Below are positions 43,866-51,942 of a stretch of 53,342 nucleotides of DNA, piece by piece. The stretch is from an uncultured Brachyspira sp. (lineage in GTDB: Bacteria > Spirochaetota > Brachyspiria > Brachyspirales > Brachyspiraceae), in the NCBI RefSeq assembly GCF_949287625.1, contig NZ_CASEGO010000006.1, forward strand, positions 1 to 53,342, read 5' to 3'. The translations under genes and the position numbers were made by a program. Position 1 is the first letter of the stretch. Each line of letters opens with the position of its first letter. The notes beneath the pieces are model-generated. The model was not told where the DNA came from, searched no databases, and saw only the letters and a program-made list of their open reading frames with translations.

Positions 43866-44230
43866 CGGATGTACATTATATAGAATTATCAACTTTTTTG
43901 CCGCACACACCATACTTAACAGTACTTCCTTCGGTTGCAGGCGGGCTTCGCTAAAAGTTTTTGCCAACACCACATGCGGACTTCGTCGGCACGTTTCGCG
44001 AAAAATGCAATTACTAGAATTTTATATTTTAAATATATGTATTAAATGTGTGGTAATACCCGAAATTTGGGCTACACCTTGCCTACGGCACGCAGATCGA
44101 GGGTACAGCGTATGGTTCTTTTATACCACGTCACGGGCGGACAGGCGTTACAAAAGAACTGTGGGTGCTGCGTAGCACACAGAGTGGTAGGCAAAGCCCT
44201 GCAATATTTTCAATATTAAAAAAATAATTT

Positions 44231-44259
44231 TTGAAAAATTATAGTCATTTAGGTATATA
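44231..44259 (+). promoter_or_regulatory. Promoter-like right end of element copy 5
   Basis: TTGAAA-17-TATATA pointing at the lipoprotein gene at 44434, about 175 bases away. A TGTAAA (44277-44282) lies exactly 17 bases beyond the TATATA, as in the shared junctions. Confidence 0.4.
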
Positions 44260-44433
44260 TAAGGTTCTTTAGTACATGTAAAAAGTGTTAATTATAAATA
44301 ATATTTGTTTTGAAACTAGTCTATTATTATGTTTTATTGTATTATCAAATTAAATTTTTTGTTTATATTCGTTTATAAATAATTTTTTAATCTATTCATT
44401 ATTAATGTCGAGAATTTGTCAAAGAGGTATCTT

Positions 44434-44961
44434 ATGATAAGACTATATAGCGTATCAATTTTTTTATTTTTAATAACAGCATGTGCTTCTAATGATAAAG
44501 TGGCAGACAGCAATTATAATAATGTTTGGATAAAAAAAGTTCGAGGAAAAAGTGTAATGGCACCAAACGGATATTTGTATACTTTTAAAGAAAATGGAAA
44601 TGTTGAATACAAAATTAATGGTATGGTAAGAGGTAAAGGTGTATTTTTATATGCAGAAACTGCTACTAATGCCTATTATTATGAAAAAATGCCTTTGAGT
44701 TATGTGGCTTATGGTGTAAGAGATTCTATACCAAATACTAATGTAAATATGTTTGTCGGCTTTGTACTTGATGATAACGGAAAAATAAAAATGACTTCAG
44801 GATATACTAAAGAATATCAAAACAGATTAGCTGATTGGAAAAAGAGTAATTTAACTATATATAATACTTTACGTGAAGGTAAAGATATGTCTGAGTATCC
44901 GATACCGTATGTAGAAGAGGTTAATACTTTAAATTTAATAGAGTTTGGAGTATTAAGATAA
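44434..44961 (+). CDS. Lipoprotein of unknown family
   Basis: About 175 aa. The signal peptide IRLYSVSIFLFLITACASND has a clear lipobox (LITAC), so the protein is lipidated and exported. The mature part begins with a polar linker, then VRGKSVMAPNGYLYTFKENG, then VEYKINGMVRGKGVFLYAET, suggesting a small beta-barrel like lipocalin-type or META-type domains (inference). The frame opens at TTG 44416, but GAGG seven bases before ATG 44434 and the signal-peptide limits favour the shorter start. Confidence 0.83.
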   Translation: MIRLYSVSIFLFLITACASNDKVADSNYNNVWIKKVRGKSVMAPNGYLYTFKENGNVEYKINGMVRGKGVFLYAETATNAYYYEKMPLSYVAYGVRDSIPNTNVNMFVGFVLDDNGKIKMTSGYTKEYQNRLADWKKSNLTIYNTLREGKDMSEYPIPYVEEVNTLNLIEFGVLR

Positions 44962-45053
44962 TATATTAATATCTTTTATTAATAAATAAATCACAAGATC
45001 AAATTCTAAATAAATACTTATATTTATTATTTTATCCTATATAAAAATTCATT

Positions 45054-45082
45054 TTGACAATTATAATTATTTGTATTATATT
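45054..45082 (+). promoter_or_regulatory. Promoter of the DUF2262-like gene
   Basis: TTGACA (45054-45059), 17 bases, TATATT (45077-45082), about 41 bases before ATG 45123. Confidence 0.7.
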
Positions 45083-45122
45083 ATAAAAACATATTTATAA
45101 ATAATTATAGTAGGATTTAGTT

Positions 45123-45947
45123 ATGTTTTATTTACAAAAAGAAAGTGAATTTAGAGATGAATATAAAGACGTTGCTTTTATAATAGGCTCTCCAGACCTT
45201 TTAGGTGCTAAAACAGAAGATGATGATAAAATAAATGTTCTTATTATATGTATTGCATATAAAGATATGGAGACTAATTATATAGAAAAAAATAAAAAAA
45301 TACTTGTTAGAATGAAAATAGATGAAAAAGAAATGGATTATTATAAATCTATTCTTAAGAGAGAGTCTCTTGTAAAATTAAAGGTAAGATATGAAAAAGA
45401 GCAGGGAGAGGAATTAGCAGAGTTTTTACTTGCAGATATTATAGATAGTAATTACAAAGATGAAGATTTAACTCCTATACTTAAGGAATATTTAGAGCCT
45501 ATTTATTATAAAGATGAAGTTTTGGGTGATTTTTTGTATAACAGAATGCTAGGTTCTTTTGATAAAGAGTTTGATTGGGTTAACAATAGAAAAGTGCTTA
45601 TAGCTTTTGACGATGCTGATGAATACTATAAAGAAAGGGCTGTTAATTTTATTAGAAATATACTTTCTGATATAGAATATTGGAATAAGAAGATTAAGGA
45701 ATACTCAGCAAGAAGTATAGTTAATCAAGGCAATAAGGCTGCCTCAAAGAGAGGGGAAAATACTGTTGATGAAAATGAATTTGTTAAAGAGTTTTCTAAT
45801 AAAATAGATCTTATTGAAATTATAATACATCAAGAGGATAATTATATTAATTACAGATTGGGTAATAAAAAAGTTTTTCCTTTTGATGTTATTGTTGAAG
45901 GTAATTTAAAAGGAAAATTTAAAAATGCATTTGTAAGTCAATTCTAA
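45123..45947 (+). CDS. DUF2262-like protein
   Basis: 274-aa soluble protein. The C-terminal half has the pattern of DUF2262 proteins: LGDFLYNRMLGSFDKEFDWV followed by NRKVLIAFDDADEYY, a helix region (VNFIRNILSDIEYWNKKIKE) and FDVIVEGNLKGKFKNAFV at the end. The N-terminal half (about 1-115) is a mixed alpha/beta region (FIIGSPDLLGAKTEDDDKI; LIICIAYKDME) that I do not recognise. No signal peptide is present, so it is cytoplasmic. AGGA precedes the ATG. DUF2262 proteins occur in many gut bacteria without a known role. Confidence 0.72.
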   Translation: MFYLQKESEFRDEYKDVAFIIGSPDLLGAKTEDDDKINVLIICIAYKDMETNYIEKNKKILVRMKIDEKEMDYYKSILKRESLVKLKVRYEKEQGEELAEFLLADIIDSNYKDEDLTPILKEYLEPIYYKDEVLGDFLYNRMLGSFDKEFDWVNNRKVLIAFDDADEYYKERAVNFIRNILSDIEYWNKKIKEYSARSIVNQGNKAASKRGENTVDENEFVKEFSNKIDLIEIIIHQEDNYINYRLGNKKVFPFDVIVEGNLKGKFKNAFVSQF

Positions 45948-46040
45948 TAATTAGGCTATGAATGTATAAAATGTACAATATATTTAATAATAGTTATAGT
46001 ATATAATAACTATTATTAATAAATATCTTTAATTATAATA

Positions 46041-46069
46041 TTGACATTTTTTTGTCATATAAGTAAAAT
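46041..46069 (+). promoter_or_regulatory. Promoter of the panD-like gene, with an embedded palindrome
   Basis: TTGACA (46041-46046), 17 bases, TAAAAT (46064-46069). The -35 box is the left arm of TGACA-TTTTTTT-TGTCA (46042-46058), a 5-bp inverted repeat that could be an operator, though it may be chance. Confidence 0.5.
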
Positions 46070-46129
46070 ATTTGTAAAAATAAATTAGTAATATATAGGA
46101 AAAGATTAGTTTTTGGATTTAGTATCATT

Positions 46130-46480
46130 ATGATGAGAAATGTTATAAAGTCTAAGATACACAGACTTACGGTAACAAGAACTGATTTAAATTTTAAAGA
46201 TTCAATAACAATAGATGAAGCCTTGATGGATAAAGCTGATATACTGGAAGGGGATAGGGTATCTGTTGTTAATTTGAGCAATGATAAAAGGTTTGAAACA
46301 CTTGCTGTTAAAGGTATACGCGGTACAGGAATTATAGGTATTAATGGAGATAATGTTCATTATGCCAAAAAAGATGATACTATAATAATACTTTCTTACG
46401 GACATGCGGCTGAGGATAGTATAAATAACTTTAAAACTAAAGTAATATTTGTAAATATGAAAAATTTTATAATAGATTGA
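46130..46480 (+). CDS. panD: Aspartate 1-decarboxylase homologue with altered active-site residues
   Basis: 116 aa, collinear without gaps over at least the first 77 residues with the E. coli PanD sequence as I recall it. Normal PanD self-cleaves between Gly24 and Ser25 to make a pyruvoyl enzyme that converts aspartate to beta-alanine for pantothenate. Here Lys9, His11, Ser25, Arg54, Thr57, Asn72 and Gly73 are kept, but Gly24 is Asp (NFKDSITID), the catalytic Tyr58 is Leu (KRFETLAV), and Ala74-Ala75 are Asp-Asn. The alignment supports ATG 46130 over 46133, although the ribosome site is poor. It could be a divergent active form, a non-processing paralogue, or a protein with another role. No other pan gene is nearby. 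Confidence 0.8.
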   Translation: MMRNVIKSKIHRLTVTRTDLNFKDSITIDEALMDKADILEGDRVSVVNLSNDKRFETLAVKGIRGTGIIGINGDNVHYAKKDDTIIILSYGHAAEDSINNFKTKVIFVNMKNFIID

Positions 46481-46505
46481 AATAACTTAATTTAGGAGAG
46501 ATATT

Positions 46506-49500
46506 ATGGAAAAAATTTTCAAAGCTGGTATTGATATAGGATCAACTACTGCTAAAATGGTTGTATATGATGATAAAAATAATATGATATTTAAAACTTA
46601 TGTAAGACATAATGCTGACATAAAAGATACATTATTATCCATACTAGAAAATCTTCAGGCTATGCATGGAGATTTAACTCTTGCTTTATCTATGACAGGT
46701 ACTGCAGGTATGGGGGTATGTGAAAAGACTGGCATTAGTTTTGTACAGGAAGTAATTGCTTCTTCAACTGCTATTAGAAAGATTTATCCTTACGGAAGGA
46801 CATTAATTGATATAGGAGGAGAAGATGCAAAGATTATAGTATTTGATGATAATTTTAAAGCTGATATCAGAATGAACGGCAACTGTGCAGGAGGTACAGG
46901 GGCATTTATAGATCAGATGGCTACACTTCTTAATGTTCAGCCTTCTGAGCTTTCTACATTGGCAGAAAAATCAACTTCTATTTATCCTATGGCAAGCAGA
47001 TGCGGAGTATTCGCTAAAACAGATGTACAGACACTTATAAGCCGTGATATTCCAAAAGCTGATATTGCTAAAAGTATATTCCAAGCTGTAGCGGTTCAGA
47101 CAGTTAATACTTTGGCTAAAGGTTTTGAAATAAAACCTAAGATATTATTTACAGGCGGTCCTTTAACTTTCCTTCCAGAATTAAGAAGAACATTCCTATC
47201 ACTTTTAAATGCCACCGAAGAAGATATGTATACAGTTGAACACCCAGAATTAACTGCTGCAATAGGTGCTGCTTTCGGAGAAAAGGAAGATCAGACTATA
47301 ATAAAAGTTTCTGAGTTTACAAGATTAGTTGAAAATATTTCTGCTGAAGTAAAAATAACTAATTCAAAACATAGAGAAGCATTATTTACAAGTCAGGAAG
47401 AATATGATAATTGGAAAGAAGAGCATAGTAAAGATAAAGTAAAATCTGCTGATGTATCTACAGTTAATGGTAAAAATACATTCTTAGGTATAGACTCAGG
47501 CTCTACTACCACAAAAATAGTTATTATTGATGAAGACGGACAGGTTGTTTTAAGACATTACAGAAACAATAACGGTAATCCAGTAGGTGCTGTTACTGAA
47601 GGTCTTACAGAGATAAAAAAAGAATTAGATGAAAAAAATATTAATATAAATATAGCAAGAACTGCTGTTACAGGATACGGAGAGGACTTGATAAAAGCAG
47701 CATTCAATATGGACGAGGGTATAGTAGAGACTATGGCTCATTACAGAGGTGCTAAGGCTTTTGATAAAGATGTGAGCTTCATACTTGATATAGGCGGACA
47801 GGATATGAAGGCTATATTCATTAAAGACGGTATTATAGAAAATATTGAAATTAATGAGGCTTGTTCTTCAGGCTGCGGTTCATTCATAGAAACATTTGCA
47901 CGCGGAATGGGGTATAAAGTAGCTGATTTTGCCAATATCGCATGCGAATCTGCAAGTCCTTGCGATTTAGGAAGCCGCTGCACAGTATTTATGAATAGTA
48001 AAGTTAAACAGTCTTTGAGAGAAGGCTCTTCTGTTGCAGATATTTCTGCAGGATTAGCTAAAAGTGTTACATTAAACTGTTTTACTAAAGTATTAAAGAT
48101 TACTGACACTTCTATTTTAGGAGATCATATAGTTGTTCAGGGCGGTACTTTCAAAAACTCTGCTGTTCTTCGTTCTGTAGAAAAGTTCTTAAATAAAAAA
48201 GTTATTCGCCCAGATATATCCGAGCTTATGGGAGCATACGGCTGTGCATTGCTTGCCTTAGATACTTATAACACTAAAGAAGAAGATACTACTTTTATAG
48301 GTTTGGATAATTTACAGGAAGCTAATGATTATGAAAGAAAACAGCTTACTTGTAAAGGCTGCGAAAACCTTTGTACTGTTACAAGATTAAAATTCAAAGA
48401 TAATAAATCATTCTATACTGGAAATAAATGTGAGAGAATATTCACCAATAAAGGAAACAAAGAAAGAAATTACGGAATGGATATTACTCAGAAAAAACTT
48501 TCTCTTCTTTTCGACAGACCTTTAGCTCCAGCATCAGATGAAATAAAAGGTACTATTGGTATACCTCGCGTACTTAATATGTATCAAAACTTCCCATTCT
48601 GGGCTACTATACTTGTAGAATGCGGATACAGAGTACAATTATCTTCACCTTCTAGTATGGCTATAGCAGAAAAAGGTTCTGGTACTGTTATGAGCGATAA
48701 TATATGTTTCCCTGCTAAAATAGCTAACGGACATATATATGATTTGATAGAATCTAAAGTAGACAGAATATTCTATCCTTCTGTTGTACTTGAAAAAAGC
48801 GAAGATGACGGAAGTGCCAATAGCTATAACTGCCCAGTAGTAACAGGATATCCAGATGTAATAGACAGTTCTATAAGTCCATTGACTAAATACGGCATAC
48901 CTTTTGATGCTCCGACAATTTCTTTCTTGAATGAAGATTTATTATACAAAGGCTGTAAAGCATATTTTGTTAAAGGACTTGGTATAAACAAAAAAGATTT
49001 TGACAGAGCTTTCAAAATGGCTTTGCAGGAGCAGGTAAGGGTAAAAAATGAATTAAAGGCTGAAGGCAAAAAGATAATAGAACATGCCAAAGAAACTCAG
49101 ACACCTACTATACTTATAGTAAGCAGACCTTATCATATTGACCCATTAATCAATCATAAAATACCAGAAACTATTGCTTCATTTGGTATCAACGTACTTA
49201 CAGAAGACGGACTTGATATTAATGATACTAGTCTTGGCGATGTGCAGGTATTAACTCAGTGGTCTTATCCTAATAAAATGTTTAAAGCTGCTTTATGGGC
49301 TTGCCAGCAAAAAGATATGAAACTTGAAGTAGTTCAGATTAACAGTTTCGGATGCGGTCCTGATGCTACTACTTCAGATGAGATAAAATCTATACTTAAT
49401 GCTTATGGAAAAAATCCTACTTTGGTAAAAGTTGATGAAATATCAAGTCCCGGAAGTATCAGATTAAGGATACGTTCTATGATAGAAAGTATGAGAATGA

Positions 49501-50816
49501 AAGGCGATTTCACTGTTAGCGATAAACCTAATAGAACTATCATTAAAAGATATGAGAAAAATGACAGACGTGCAATACTTGTACCTAAATTCGGTCAATT
49601 CTATGATCCTATGATTTTAACTCTATTAGAAAGAAGCGGATATGATACAATTCCTCTTCCAGAACCAGATGTTGAATCAGTTGAACTTGGTTTAAGATAT
49701 GCAAATCAGGATATATGTTACCCTGCTACTATTGTTATAGGAGATATTATAAGAGCTGTACAAAGCGGTAAATATGATCCTAAAAATATAGCTGCAGGTA
49801 TTACTCAGACAGGCGGACAATGCCGTGCTAGTAACTATGCTTCTCTTATAAAAAGAGGATTAATCAATGCAGGTTATCCGGATGTTCCAGTAGTAACTGT
49901 AGGGCTTACTGTTATTAATGATCAGCCAGGTTTTGAGCTTTCAAAAATTGATTTGATGAAAGAAGGTATTATAGCTATGCCTTATGCTGATGCTATATCT
50001 ACAATGTATTATTACACAGCAGCACGCGAAGTAAAAAGAGGCGAATCTTTGGCACTTGCTAATAAATATATAGCTTTACACCCTAAAGATTTTGCTCTTA
50101 AAGCTACTGATAAATTATTGAAACAGGCTGTTGCTGAGTTTAATGCTATTGAAACTAATGATGATTTAGAGCTTCCTAAAGCTGGTTTGGTAGGCGAGAT
50201 TTATGTAAAATATAATAAATTTGCTAATGGTGATGTTTGCGATTGGCTTATGTCTAAAGGAGTAGAGGTAATAGTTCCTCCAGTATTTGATTTCTTCGTA
50301 CAAAAAGTTATAAGCGAACAGGTAAACAAAGAAACTAATGCAAGAGATGTATCATTCCTTGGATATTATGGTTCTAAACTTTCAGAAAAAGTTATTGATG
50401 TAAGGGTAGATTCTATCAATCAGATAATGTCAAAATTCAAAGGTTTCAGACCTGCTCATCATATACGCCAAATAGCTGAGAATGCTGCTAAAGTTACTGC
50501 TATGACTAACCAATTCGGAGAGGCTTGGCTTTTACCTGGTGAAATAGCTACTTTTGCTGAAGAGGGTGTTAATAATGTACTTTGTTTGCAGCCTTTTGGT
50601 TGTATTGCTAATCACATCATAGCACGCGGTATTGAAACCAGACTTAAAACTAGATATCCTAATTTGAATCTTCTTTATTTGGATATGGATGCTGGTGCTA
50701 GTGAAGTTAATACTATAAACCGTTTAGAGTTTTTCGTACGTTCTGCTAAAGACAGTATGAATAGTGTAATGGTTGAAGAAAGTATAAAAGATGAAATAGG
50801 TGCTTATGCTAAATAA
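46506..50816 (+). CDS. Giant 2-hydroxyacyl-CoA dehydratase activase-dehydratase protein
   Basis: 1436 aa, of the large BadF/BadG/HgdC activator family. There are two ASKHA ATPase modules: residues about 5-260 (AGIDIGSTTAKMVVYDD; DIGGEDAKIIVFDD; MNGNCAGGTGAFIDQMA) and about 327-590 (LGIDSGSTTTKIVIIDEDG; DIGGQDMKAIFIKDG; NEACSSGCGSFIETFA). The Cys in NGNCAGG, SRCGVF, ACSSGCG and SRCTVF would bind a bridging [4Fe-4S] cluster. A Cys-rich linker (CKGCENLC, GNKCERIF; about 616-645) leads to a DUF2229-type region from about 684 (IGIPRVLNMYQNFPFWATIL). The C-terminal part resembles dehydratase subunits (GQCRASNYASLIKRG). It couples ATP hydrolysis to single-electron transfer. AGGAG starts it 26 bases after panD. 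Confidence 0.9.
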   Translation: MEKIFKAGIDIGSTTAKMVVYDDKNNMIFKTYVRHNADIKDTLLSILENLQAMHGDLTLALSMTGTAGMGVCEKTGISFVQEVIASSTAIRKIYPYGRTLIDIGGEDAKIIVFDDNFKADIRMNGNCAGGTGAFIDQMATLLNVQPSELSTLAEKSTSIYPMASRCGVFAKTDVQTLISRDIPKADIAKSIFQAVAVQTVNTLAKGFEIKPKILFTGGPLTFLPELRRTFLSLLNATEEDMYTVEHPELTAAIGAAFGEKEDQTIIKVSEFTRLVENISAEVKITNSKHREALFTSQEEYDNWKEEHSKDKVKSADVSTVNGKNTFLGIDSGSTTTKIVIIDEDGQVVLRHYRNNNGNPVGAVTEGLTEIKKELDEKNININIARTAVTGYGEDLIKAAFNMDEGIVETMAHYRGAKAFDKDVSFILDIGGQDMKAIFIKDGIIENIEINEACSSGCGSFIETFARGMGYKVADFANIACESASPCDLGSRCTVFMNSKVKQSLREGSSVADISAGLAKSVTLNCFTKVLKITDTSILGDHIVVQGGTFKNSAVLRSVEKFLNKKVIRPDISELMGAYGCALLALDTYNTKEEDTTFIGLDNLQEANDYERKQLTCKGCENLCTVTRLKFKDNKSFYTGNKCERIFTNKGNKERNYGMDITQKKLSLLFDRPLAPASDEIKGTIGIPRVLNMYQNFPFWATILVECGYRVQLSSPSSMAIAEKGSGTVMSDNICFPAKIANGHIYDLIESKVDRIFYPSVVLEKSEDDGSANSYNCPVVTGYPDVIDSSISPLTKYGIPFDAPTISFLNEDLLYKGCKAYFVKGLGINKKDFDRAFKMALQEQVRVKNELKAEGKKIIEHAKETQTPTILIVSRPYHIDPLINHKIPETIASFGINVLTEDGLDINDTSLGDVQVLTQWSYPNKMFKAALWACQQKDMKLEVVQINSFGCGPDATTSDEIKSILNAYGKNPTLVKVDEISSPGSIRLRIRSMIESMRMKGDFTVSDKPNRTIIKRYEKNDRRAILVPKFGQFYDPMILTLLERSGYDTIPLPEPDVESVELGLRYANQDICYPATIVIGDIIRAVQSGKYDPKNIAAGITQTGGQCRASNYASLIKRGLINAGYPDVPVVTVGLTVINDQPGFELSKIDLMKEGIIAMPYADAISTMYYYTAAREVKRGESLALANKYIALHPKDFALKATDKLLKQAVAEFNAIETNDDLELPKAGLVGEIYVKYNKFANGDVCDWLMSKGVEVIVPPVFDFFVQKVISEQVNKETNARDVSFLGYYGSKLSEKVIDVRVDSINQIMSKFKGFRPAHHIRQIAENAAKVTAMTNQFGEAWLLPGEIATFAEEGVNNVLCLQPFGCIANHIIARGIETRLKTRYPNLNLLYLDMDAGASEVNTINRLEFFVRSAKDSMNSVMVEESIKDEIGAYAK

Positions 50817-50855
50817 TTAGTATTAGTTACTTAAAAAATAAAAAATTTTAATAAT

Positions 50856-50893
50856 AAAGGCTTGCAGATTATGATAATTTGTGAGCCTTTTTT
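50856..50893 (+). terminator. Terminator after the activase gene
   Basis: AAAGGCTTGCA pairs with TGTGAGCCTTT across a short A/T stem and loop, followed by six T residues. One mismatch. Confidence 0.8.
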
Positions 50894-51241
50894 ATTGCAT
50901 ACACTGAAATGATTTTATATATTTTTGTAAATGTATTATAATTTTTTTGCTGTAATAAAAAGATTACAATCTTATAAGTATATGCATTAAATGTAAAGTA
51001 ATACTGCCGTAACTGTATGCTTTGAGAGGCTAATCCAACAATTATAAATAAAATTACTTTTGAAACAAGTATATTTTATAATTATATTGCTTTGTCTTAA
51101 ATGTATCATTCACTAAAATTTTATTATAATAAATTTAAAATAATGTATAAAAATACATTATGAATACTTGTAATTAACTCAAATTTAGTATATATAGTAT
51201 TCTTATACAGTGTAAAAATATACTGTTTTAGGAGTTCTAAT
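50894..51241. other. Intergenic region with a degenerate element remnant
   Basis: About 50978-51078 repeats element modules (TATGCATTAAATGTAAAGTA; ATAAATAAAATTACTTTTG), matching about 3430-3455 and 17108-17130. The rest is AT-rich, with a likely but unclear promoter for the gene at 51242. Confidence 0.5.
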
Positions 51242-51466
51242 ATGAAGAAATTTCAAAGCAATATTTATTACAAAAAAATAATAAAAAATATATTGGATAA
51301 TATAGGGGAGGACGATTATTTCTATAATAAAAGAACTAATTGGGAGGAGTGGGTTATAATGCGTGTTGATATTAATAATGCTATAAGCAAATTAGATGAT
51401 ATTGACATTTCTAATTATAATCAGGAAGTTTTGGATAGCATATTAAATATATTAAAGGAGTATTAA
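51242..51466 (+). CDS. Small hypothetical protein upstream of the sigma-like regulator
   Basis: 74 aa, with TTTAGGAGTTCTAAT before the ATG. It is charged and helical (KKFQSNIYYKKIIKNILDNI; NWEEWVIMRVDINNAISKLD), without Cys, signal or membrane segment. The next gene starts six bases after its stop, so the two are surely one operon. It could be a partner or control protein for that regulator; no family recognised. Confidence 0.78.
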   Translation: MKKFQSNIYYKKIIKNILDNIGEDDYFYNKRTNWEEWVIMRVDINNAISKLDDIDISNYNQEVLDSILNILKEY

Positions 51467-51471
51467 TAATA

Positions 51472-51849
51472 ATGTGTAATTTATGTCCTAAATATGACAC
51501 CTGTAAAAAACTTTGTAATGATGTTTTGAAAGAAATTAATAAGAGTTTGGGTACTAGAAAAGTTAATTCTGATAGAATTGATAGCAGAGAAACAGTATTA
51601 ACTAATGATGATTTGGATAATATACTTTATTCAAATGCCCTAACAGAAAGCGAGTACAGCAGGGTATCAAATTTGATAATAGCAATACTTACACCAAAGC
51701 AGAAAAAGGTAATGAAGCTTTTCTCTGAAGGCAAAACTCAAGAAGAGTTAGCAGTTATGCTTAATGTAACACAGTCGGCAGTATCTCAGTATTTGACAGC
51801 TATAAAAAAGGAGATATCAAGGCAGTTTAATATGGTTATTAATGCATAG
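51472..51849 (+). CDS. Sigma-region-4-like HTH protein with N-terminal Cys cluster
   Basis: 125 aa. The N terminus is a tight cluster, CNLCPKYDTCKKLC (C-x2-C-x5-C-x3-C), that could bind zinc or an Fe-S cluster. The C-terminal third is a sigma-70 region-4-like or LuxR-like helix-turn-helix: LTPKQKKVMKLFSEGKTQEE, then LAVMLNVTQSAVSQYLTAIK. Regions 2 and 3 of sigma factors are absent, so it is a DNA-binding regulator rather than a complete sigma factor. AAAGGAG lies upstream of ATG 51472. It converges on flaB across a shared terminator, so a role in flagellin control is conceivable but unsupported. Confidence 0.8.
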   Translation: MCNLCPKYDTCKKLCNDVLKEINKSLGTRKVNSDRIDSRETVLTNDDLDNILYSNALTESEYSRVSNLIIAILTPKQKKVMKLFSEGKTQEELAVMLNVTQSAVSQYLTAIKKEISRQFNMVINA

Positions 51850-51870
51850 AAATAATTAGTTGTTAAAATT

Positions 51871-51908
51871 AAAAGGGAGGCACTCATTTTAAGAGCGTCT
51901 CCCCTTTA
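51871..51908. terminator. Bidirectional terminator between the regulator and flaB
   Basis: AAAAGGGAGGCACTC pairs with GAGCGTCTCCCCTTT around ATTTTAA, with A/T-rich flanks on both sides. It would end the regulator transcript rightward and the flaB transcript leftward. Confidence 0.85.
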
Positions 51909-51942
51909 TATGGTTAATATTACAAAACTAATTGAATATTAA

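Larger units (their letters stand above)
43837..44259. repeat. Dispersed intergenic element, copy 5 (longest)
   Basis: About 423 bp, opposite in orientation to copy 4. The left end is TATATA (43837-43842), 17 bases, TGTCAA (43860-43865). The right end is TTGAAA (44231-44236), 17 bases, TATATA (44254-44259). The interior repeats modules of copies 2 and 4: CAACTTTTTTGCCGCACACA, CCATACTTAACAGTACTTCC, TATTAAATGTGTGGTAATAC and ACGGCACGCAGATCGAGGG. GC-rich blocks make it stand out sharply from the flanks. Confidence 0.85.

Noticed and set aside
47741..48109. Minus-strand frame inside the activase gene
   Set aside because: Antisense shadow of a highly conserved domain without start signals.
51472..51849. 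Complete alternative sigma factor
   Set aside because: Only a region-4-like HTH is present; regions 2 and 3 are missing, so a regulator call is safer.
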